The translations under genes and the position numbers were made by a program. This document shows, piece by piece, positions 6,650-11,969 of a DNA stretch of 14,252 nucleotides. How positions within the stretch are numbered: position 1 is the stretch's first letter; the number at the start of each line of letters is the position of its first letter. A model generated the notes under the pieces. It searched no databases. It saw nothing but the letters and a program-made list of their open reading frames with translations, and was not told the origin of the DNA. The DNA comes from CALBMX01 sp047629095 (GTDB lineage Bacteria > Planctomycetota > UBA1135 > GCA-002686595). The DNA lies in assembly GCA_047629095.1 (NCBI GenBank), contig JBLHWM010000052.1, positions 1-14,252 of the forward strand. The letters run 5' to 3'.

Positions 6650-8089
6650 ATGGATACCACCAAGCCATTCCGTCTGCTCCCCAAGGTCGATGAGGTCCTT
6701 TTGCGTCCCGCCGTGGCCCGTCTAGCCGAAGGCATGGGGCGCGAGCTCCTGCGCGCTTTTGTCCAAGAGGTGATCTCCGATTGGCGCGGTGAGATCGCAG
6801 ACGGCGTTTTGGAGACGGACGAGCTCGAGGCGCGGCTCTCGGACGACCAGCGCAAGGATGGGCTGATGGGGAGGCTGGGAAACCTCGTCCAGGAAGAGCG
6901 GGGCCGTGGCATCGTGCCCGCGGTCAACGCCACGGGCATCGTGCTGCACACGGGCCTCGGGCGCGCCCCGGTTCACCCCGAGGCGGCCGCGTCCATGGCC
7001 GCTGCAGCCGGCGGCTTCTGCGTGGTGGAAGTGGACCGCTTCTCGGGCCAGCGCAACCGCCGCGACGATCGCCTGAGCGAGCTCGCCCAACGCCTGATCG
7101 GCTGCGAGGCGGCCATCGCCGTGAACAACAACGCCGCGGCCTGCGTGCTCGCCCTCACGACCTTCGCTAAAGGCAAGGAGACCATCACCAGCCGCGGTGA
7201 GCTGGTGGAGATCGGCGGCTCCTTTCGCATGCCCGACGTCATGGAGCAGGCCGGCACGAAGCTGGTGGGCGTCGGTGCAACGAACCGCACGCGCATCGCC
7301 GACTACCAGAAAGCGATCACCGAAGAGACGGGCCTGCTGCTGAAGGTGCACCGCTCGAACTTCGCCTTGATTGGCTTCACCGAAGAGGCCGAGATGGAGG
7401 ACATCGCGAGCCTAGCCAAGGCCCATGGCCTGCCCAGCGTCTATGACCTCGGCGCGGGCTTCCTGAACAACGGCGTGCCCGGTCTAACGACGATCGATGG
7501 CCTGTCCGGCGAGACCCTTCTCGACGACGCGATCAACAGCGGCGCCGACGTGGTGTCCTTCTCCGGCGACAAGCTCTTTGGCGGTCCCCAGGCGGGCATC
7601 CTCGCGGGTAACGCCGGCGCGATCGAGGACATGCGCAAACATCCCTTGTACCGCGCACTTCGCCTGGACAAGGTCTCCCTTGCCGGTCTCGAGCGCACCT
7701 TCGAGCTCTACCTCGAAGGCCGCGGCGACGAGATCCCAGCGCGCGCCCTGCTGCGCCGCGACCCCGCCGAGCTGAAGCAATCCGCCGAGCAGCTCTTCGC
7801 CAAGCTTGAGCTTCAGCCCCTGTTCCAAGCCGAAGGTGCCAGCCTCGAAATGGTTGCCGCCACCTCCCAACCCGGCAGCGGCAGCGCCCCCGGCGTCGAG
7901 CTCGAGACCACCTGCTTGCAGATCCGCACCACCGCCCCCGGCGGCGTCACGGCCCTAGCCCAGAGCCTGCGCGCCGCCTCGCCCCCGGTCTTCGTGCGCA
8001 CCCAAGACGACGCCATCTGGCTCGATCTGCGCACCCTACTACCCGGCGACGACGAGCGCTTGCTCGCGGCTTTCGCGGGCTTGGTCTAG
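6650..8089 (+). CDS. selA: L-seryl-tRNA(Sec) selenium transferase SelA
   Basis: A pyridoxal-phosphate enzyme that converts Ser-tRNA(Sec) to Sec-tRNA(Sec) using selenophosphate, in the cytoplasm. It has 479 residues, close to the bacterial SelA length. Visible landmarks are FRLLPKVDEVL at the N-terminus, VNATGIVLHTGLGRAPV (about 97-113), NNNAAACVLAL, SRGELVEIGGSFRMPDVM, GATNRT, LLLKVHRSNF, VYDLGAGFLNNG and the PLP-lysine motif SFSGDKLFGGPQAGI with Lys308. All core residues of an active enzyme appear intact. The ATG at 6650 is preceded by AGGA only one base away, too close for a normal ribosome-binding site, but no better start exists. selD follows 108 bases later on the same strand, so they form a selenium operon or a pair of adjacent units. 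selB and selC are not in the window. Confidence 0.96.
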   Translation: MDTTKPFRLLPKVDEVLLRPAVARLAEGMGRELLRAFVQEVISDWRGEIADGVLETDELEARLSDDQRKDGLMGRLGNLVQEERGRGIVPAVNATGIVLHTGLGRAPVHPEAAASMAAAAGGFCVVEVDRFSGQRNRRDDRLSELAQRLIGCEAAIAVNNNAAACVLALTTFAKGKETITSRGELVEIGGSFRMPDVMEQAGTKLVGVGATNRTRIADYQKAITEETGLLLKVHRSNFALIGFTEEAEMEDIASLAKAHGLPSVYDLGAGFLNNGVPGLTTIDGLSGETLLDDAINSGADVVSFSGDKLFGGPQAGILAGNAGAIEDMRKHPLYRALRLDKVSLAGLERTFELYLEGRGDEIPARALLRRDPAELKQSAEQLFAKLELQPLFQAEGASLEMVAATSQPGSGSAPGVELETTCLQIRTTAPGGVTALAQSLRAASPPVFVRTQDDAIWLDLRTLLPGDDERLLAAFAGLV

Positions 8090-8099
8090 CTCAGGCCCA

Positions 8100-8116
8100 G
8101 GGAACGTCCTGTTCCC
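8100..8116 (+). other. Hairpin between selA and selD
   Basis: GGGAAC (8100-8105) and GTTCCC (8111-8116) form a perfect 6-bp stem around the loop GTCCT, 11 bases after the selA stop. There is no T-run after it, so it is a weak candidate terminator. It could equally be an mRNA processing or stabilising structure between selA and selD. Confidence 0.35.
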
Positions 8117-8197
8117 GCGTACTTTGCCCATCGCGAACGCACTTCGGCGCGCCGGATACTGACAAACGGGCCGCGGCTCGATAACCTTCTCCCCATC

Positions 8198-9265
8198 ATG
8201 AACATCTTCAAAAAGACCAAGCGGCTGACGGACTTTTCCGCAGCTGCCGGCTGAGCGGCCAAGATGCCCCAGGGGCAGCTCGCGCAAGTTTTGCGCGGCG
8301 TAACAGACGAGGCCAGCCAACGACTCTTAGTCGGACCCTTGACCCTCGACGACGCTGGCGTTGTCGTGTTTGGTGAGGCCGAAGGACTGCCCGCTGGGGT
8401 GGAGCTCCCGATCGTGCAGACGGTCGACTTCTTCCCCCCTGTGGTCGACGATCCCTATTACTACGGCGCCATTGCGGCGGCGAACTCGATCTCGGATGTC
8501 TACGCCATGGGCGGGCGTCCGGTGACGGCACTGTGCTTGGCTGGCTTCCCTCGCGACTTCAACCGCGAGTGGATGGCCGAGATCATGAAGGGCGGCTATG
8601 AGAAGGTGAAGGAGTCCGGTGCGATCCTGGCCGGCGGTCACACCGTCGAGTCCGACGTGCAGTTCGGCTTCTCGGTGACCGGTGTGGTGGAGCGCTCGCG
8701 CTTGGCCACCAACGCGGGCGCCAAGGCCGGCGACGTGGTCTACCTGACCAAGTCCTTGGGCATGGGCACCATGACCACTGCGGCCAAGTTCCAGAAGATC
8801 AGCTGGGACGAGCTCAAGCCCGCGGCGATTCAGATGGCTACCCTGAACGCGAAGGCGGCCGAGGCGATGAACGCCGCCGGTGCCCACGCGGCCACGGACA
8901 TCACGGGCTTTGGCCTTGCGGGCCACGGCTTGAACATCGCTCGGTCCTCGAACCTGTGCTTGGAGATCGACTCGGCCTCGGTGCCTATCTTCCCCGGCGC
9001 ACACGCCCTCGCCAAGGCCGGCAACCTGTCCGGCGGCGCGAAGAAGGGCAAGGTCAACATTGGCGAGCACGTCCGCACCGATGCGTCCGTGGACGCGACC
9101 CTGGAGCTGCTGTTCTTTGATGCGGAGACCTCCGGTGGCCTGTTGATCGTGATCGATCCGGCCAACGCGGCGAAGCTTGAAGATGAGCTCGTGGCCCGTG
9201 ACTTGCCCGTGCACAAGGTCGGTCAGTTTACGAACAAGACCGACGGCTTCGTCAAGTTCGGCTAG
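8198..9265 (+). CDS. selD: Selenide, water dikinase (selenophosphate synthetase) SelD, itself a selenoprotein
   Basis: SelD makes selenophosphate from selenide and ATP; this is the selenium donor for SelA. It has 355 residues when the in-frame TGA at 8252-8254 is read as selenocysteine (residue 19). The N-terminus from the ATG at 8198 reads MNIFKKTKRLTDFSAAAG, then Sec, then AAKMPQG. This matches the SelD start RLTxxSxGxGCGCK: Sec sits at the catalytic Cys, and Lys22 is the conserved active-site lysine. After that come VQTVDFFPPVVDDPYYYGAI, AAANSISDVYAMGGRPVTAL, GGHTVESDVQFGFSVTGVV and DITGFGLAGHG, all core SelD motifs with the metal-binding Asp residues. Starting at Met 8264, as a default caller would, drops the catalytic residue and the lysine. 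The second Cys of the usual GCxCK is Ala here. A candidate SECIS follows the TGA. No clear ribosome-binding site precedes 8198. Confidence 0.94.
8252..8254 (+). other. Selenocysteine UGA codon of selD
   Basis: This TGA interrupts an otherwise continuous selD frame exactly where the catalytic Cys/Sec of SelD belongs. Recognisable SelD sequence is present on both sides (RLTDFSAAAG before, AAKMPQGQLAQVL after). The adjacent selA gene shows that the cell inserts selenocysteine. Pseudogenisation is unlikely, because the remaining 336 codons are intact and well conserved. Confidence 0.93.
8281..8297 (+). promoter_or_regulatory. Candidate bacterial SECIS hairpin for selD
   Basis: CGCGCAA (8281-8287), loop GTT (8288-8290), TTGCGCG (8291-8297) make a perfect 7-bp stem within the selD coding sequence. 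The loop begins 33 bases after the UGA, and its first base is G. Both fit published bacterial SECIS rules (loop roughly 16-37 nucleotides after UGA, a G among the first two loop bases), as I remember them. A second hairpin at 8265-8277 (TGCCC, loop CAG, GGGCA) is closer to the UGA but lacks a G at either of the first two loop positions. SelB with Sec-tRNA would bind here. The distance and fold are seen; the function is inferred. Confidence 0.6.
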
Positions 9266-9286
9266 AGCGCATAGGCGTTCGATTGA

Positions 9287-9329
9287 GCAAGCAGCCCTGG
9301 GAGACGATCGGTCTCCCAGGGCTGCTTGC
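9287..9329. terminator. Strong inverted repeat, probable bidirectional terminator
   Basis: A perfect 19-bp stem (left arm 9287-9305, GCAAGCAGCCCTGGGAGAC; right arm 9311-9329) with the 5-base loop GATCG lies between the convergent ends of selD and the multidrug-export-family gene. There is no T-run on either side, so it is not a textbook intrinsic terminator. Its position and stability still suit transcription termination or 3'-end protection for both genes. Confidence 0.65.
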
Positions 9330-9399
9330 GTTGGACTGCGCTGCTCTCTGCAGTTTCGCCTAGAAGGATCAAGGCCTTGGGGACGCGTCCAGCAAGCCC

Positions 9400-10056
9400 T
9401 TACTCGTCCTTTAGGATGCGCCGGACGCGCAAGATCACGAACCAGCTGCAGATCCCTACTACCAGGAAGGCGACGGCGAGTCCGAGGGGCCCAAGGCGTT
9501 CAATGTTGTCCTTCAAGCCCTGACCCAAGATGGCAAAGACCAGCCCGATGCCACCGGCACCAAGGCCGACGGCGCCTAGGCCAGCCAGCCTCGAGAGTCC
9601 GATCAGGCGGGCGGCGAAGGTGCCCATGACGCCGCCCGTGGCGGGCAGCGGCAGGAAAACGAACAAGGTGACGCCCAAAAACGCCATGCGCTGGAGTCCG
9701 GGGTTCGCGTCGAGCACGAGCTTGGTGCGGCGCCGGGCGAGTCGAATCCAGCGGCCGAGGGCTGGCGCGCGCTCGAGGTGCTTGACACCGCTCGTGAGGG
9801 CGATGCAGATGTTCATGTCGATCAGCAGGACCATCAGGGCTAGCCCGTACGGCCCGAGGCCAGAAGCTGTCCCAAGGCCTTTGAAGACGATGTACTTACC
9901 AGCGATGGCAACCGATTGCCCTGCGGATCCCCAGGTCTCGCTCCACAGGAGGCTGTCCTTGAAGATCATCGAGAGCAGCAGCCCCGTAACCGTCATGACC
10001 CCCAGGGCGGCAACACGGTAGAGTGTGCGTTCGAGAGAACTTTCGTAGCGGGCCAT
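9400..10056 (-). CDS. Small multidrug-export family (COG2426-type) membrane protein
   Basis: A 218-residue inner-membrane protein that I place in the small multidrug export family (PF06695/COG2426); the family's real substrate is not well established. Hydrophobic segments are at about residues 14-30, 53-90 (one or two helices), 118-140, 148-175 and 190-212. The key stretch LFVFLPLPATGGVMGTFAARLIGL (written in two parts: LFVFLPLPATGG, VMGTFAARLIGL) is the conserved Pro/Gly/Thr-rich re-entrant-like motif of the family. A basic loop RLARRRTKLVLDANP lies mid-protein. I choose the ATG at 10056 (MARYESSLERTL) over the in-frame ATG at 10107, which would add 17 atypical residues and overlap the start of the divergent gene. 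There is no clear ribosome-binding site. It ends 71 bases from the selD-side inverted repeat. Family assignment is moderate, based on one main motif plus topology. Confidence 0.7.
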   Translation of the reverse strand: MARYESSLERTLYRVAALGVMTVTGLLLSMIFKDSLLWSETWGSAGQSVAIAGKYIVFKGLGTASGLGPYGLALMVLLIDMNICIALTSGVKHLERAPALGRWIRLARRRTKLVLDANPGLQRMAFLGVTLFVFLPLPATGGVMGTFAARLIGLSRLAGLGAVGLGAGGIGLVFAILGQGLKDNIERLGPLGLAVAFLVVGICSWFVILRVRRILKDE

Positions 10057-10070
10057 GGAAGGATTCTTCC
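10057..10070. promoter_or_regulatory. Short palindrome in the divergent intergenic gap
   Basis: GGAAG GATT CTTCC is a 5-bp inverted repeat touching the start codon of the minus-strand gene, inside the 44-base gap between two divergent genes. It could be an operator or a small leader hairpin. At this length chance is a fair alternative. Confidence 0.2.
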
Positions 10071-10100
10071 CAAGTGGGCTCCATTTGGAAAGACTGTGCC

Positions 10101-11735
10101 ATGGCAAGTGAGAAGATAAGCAAAAGTAATGGGCACCTAGGTGCTGGCTCCCCCTGGATCCTCGGGCACCGAGGCGCTCCTTGGGATGCGCCGGAGAATA
10201 CGATTCCGTCCCTACAGCAAGCTCTAAACCACGGTTTGGATGGGATCGAGTACGACCTGCAGCGCACTCTCGACGGGGAGGCGGTGCTGCTCCACGACGA
10301 CACCCTTGGGCGAACGACCGATGGCAGCGGCCTGGTCACCGAGCGCAGCCTCGCGCAGCTCTTCCACCTCGATGCCGGCGCTTGGCACAGCCCGCGCTTC
10401 GAGGGAACCCACCTGCCAACCTTCGAGGAGGCCTGGAATGTGGTGCCCGATGGGGGCCGTCCCGCGCCGTACCACATGATCGAGATCAAGGACGCCACGC
10501 TGCTGCCGGCCGTGGCTCGCATCCTGGCCCCCGAGCGCTTTCGCGGGGCCAGCGTTGCGAAGACGCCCTTCATCATCGCGTCCTTCCATCGATCGGTCTG
10601 CCTAGAGGCCCGCGACATGGGGCTGCCCTCGATGTTTCTCGGAGTGATTGCGAACGAAGCCGACAGGCGCTTTGTGCGCGATGAGAGGATCGAGGCCTAT
10701 GGCGTCGGTCCCGGTGGCTGGAGTCCGCGGGCCGCCGGTGCGGTGGGTGCCGCAGACTGGCCTTGTGAGCGCTGGTCGTGGTCCGTGGATGAGCCCGCGG
10801 ATCTACTCGAAGCATTCCGCACGCCGCTCTTTGGCATCAACACGAACGAACCTCGCCGCGCCCTCGCGATCCGGACCTTGGTGGCATTGAACCCCGAGGA
10901 CCGAGGCGAATATGCAATCCGCTGCGACGAGCTGGAAGTCTGGGGATTCTCCGATCCACAGCAAGATCCTCAGCAAGGCTCGAATAGTGCGATCGAGCGA
11001 CATCCAGATGCGCGCCCAGTCCTGGAACCGGGCACTTCGGACTGGTGCGGGACATGGAAACCGACGGCCCGCATTCGCAACCCGTTCCCCTTTCCAGTGA
11101 CGGTGGAGATCGCGTTGGAAGCGGCAGGTGGTGCCTACGAAGTGGGGGATCTACCTGGCGAGCTGACCCTGGCCGAGGGCGAGGACTTCGAGTTCAGCTT
11201 TGAGCTTAAGGGCGGGTCGCGCTCCCCGGGCCAGGACCCCAAGTTGGTCGCGGAGTTCCACTGGACAGAGCGCGCTCACAAGCAGCGCGGCCTGCCCAGC
11301 TCTCTACCTTGCAGCCTCAAGCTCGACACCACGGTCCGCAGGCGCAGGCGCCTGGAGCTGGGTGAGGAGACGCGACGTCTGCCGATGCTGCGCGAGTCCC
11401 CGGGCATGCCCTTCGCCAGCGTTGTGATTGGGCGCAGGGGGGATACGCTGCTGCTTCGCATCGAGGACTCGGGGGGGCTGGTGGATCCCCATTTGGTCGC
11501 GCGGCTTGGTGGCGAGACGGCCTTCGGCGGCGAGACCCTGCGGCTGCGTATCCCCGACCTAGGCGGGGGCCCCAGAGGCGGCTCACCCGAGCTGCCCTTC
11601 TCCGTCGGTTTCGAGGCGCGGCAGCGCTTGGCCCTGGACTCCCCGAGGGTCTTTCGCCGCTGGGCAGGTGGTGTGCCGAGCAGTCAGTTGGCGAGCATCT
11701 TTGCTGGTGAGCCCGGCCTGCTCCGGCTGCTTTAG
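10101..11735 (+). CDS. Glycerophosphodiester phosphodiesterase with a long C-terminal extension
   Basis: GDPD enzymes hydrolyse deacylated phospholipid diesters to glycerol-3-phosphate and an alcohol. This one has 544 residues, about twice the usual 240-260. The N-terminal domain (about 18-260) has the complete active site: ILGHRGAPWDAPENT (His23, Arg24), DGIEYDLQRTLDG (Glu50, Asp52), LLHDDTLGRTTDG (His65), MIEIKD (Glu128, Lys130), then SFHRSV and WSWSVDE, and it closes with FGINTNEP. Residues about 305-400 look like a beta-sandwich (WCGTWKPTARIRNPFPFPV to VAEFHW). The last 140 residues (RRLPMLRESPGMPFASVVIG onward) are a second beta-rich domain I cannot name. There is no signal peptide, so it is probably cytoplasmic despite the extracellular-style C-terminus. 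The ATG at 10101 has GGAAAG 8 bases upstream; the in-frame ATG at 10023 is rejected because it runs into the divergent gene. Confidence 0.88.
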   Translation: MASEKISKSNGHLGAGSPWILGHRGAPWDAPENTIPSLQQALNHGLDGIEYDLQRTLDGEAVLLHDDTLGRTTDGSGLVTERSLAQLFHLDAGAWHSPRFEGTHLPTFEEAWNVVPDGGRPAPYHMIEIKDATLLPAVARILAPERFRGASVAKTPFIIASFHRSVCLEARDMGLPSMFLGVIANEADRRFVRDERIEAYGVGPGGWSPRAAGAVGAADWPCERWSWSVDEPADLLEAFRTPLFGINTNEPRRALAIRTLVALNPEDRGEYAIRCDELEVWGFSDPQQDPQQGSNSAIERHPDARPVLEPGTSDWCGTWKPTARIRNPFPFPVTVEIALEAAGGAYEVGDLPGELTLAEGEDFEFSFELKGGSRSPGQDPKLVAEFHWTERAHKQRGLPSSLPCSLKLDTTVRRRRRLELGEETRRLPMLRESPGMPFASVVIGRRGDTLLLRIEDSGGLVDPHLVARLGGETAFGGETLRLRIPDLGGGPRGGSPELPFSVGFEARQRLALDSPRVFRRWAGGVPSSQLASIFAGEPGLLRLL

Positions 11736-11752
11736 CAGCACGCCCGAGAAGA

Positions 11753-11769
11753 GGCCCCGTCCTGGGGCT
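11753..11769 (+). terminator. Hairpin downstream of the GDPD gene
   Basis: GGCCCC (11753-11758), loop GTCCT, GGGGCT (11764-11769, one G-T pair) form a GC-rich stem 18 bases after the GDPD stop. It is followed only by a weak CCTTTG, so it is a plausible but unproven terminator. The loop and its closing pair (CGTCCTG) match the selA-selD hairpin at 8100-8116. Confidence 0.4.
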
Positions 11770-11881
11770 AGGCTACCTTTGAGCGCGGCTCGGCCCCGAC
11801 CGGCCATGCAGAGTCGAAGTGGGGGTGGCGATTAGGCTGCTCTTGGGCGAGCTGCTAGGCCACCCTCGACAGCAACGAAAC

Positions 11882-11911
11882 GTGGCGCGTTCAGAAGTCT
11901 GAACGCGCCAC
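11882..11911. terminator. 13-bp inverted repeat, probable bidirectional terminator
   Basis: A perfect stem (left arm 11882-11894, GTGGCGCGTTCAG; right arm 11899-11911) with loop AAGT lies between the convergent GDPD and metallopeptidase genes. On the minus strand the stem is followed by GTTTCGTT, a weak T-rich tract, so termination of the metallopeptidase transcript fits best. Confidence 0.65.
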
Positions 11912-11969
11912 CTGAGGATCACCCCTGCGAGAGCCAGTAAGCCCCGGGATGACCTAGTCCAAATCCGAT

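Noticed and set aside
6502..6951. Minus-strand open frame across the selA start
   Set aside because: It is largely antisense to selA, Ser/Arg-rich, and explained by codon bias of the real gene.
8327..9214. Long minus-strand open frame opposite selD
   Set aside because: His/Gly/Arg-rich with no motifs; a shadow of the GC-rich selD codons.
8264..9265. selD starting at the ATG at 8264
   Set aside because: This start removes the selenocysteine and conserved lysine; recognisable SelD sequence extends upstream through the TGA to 8198.
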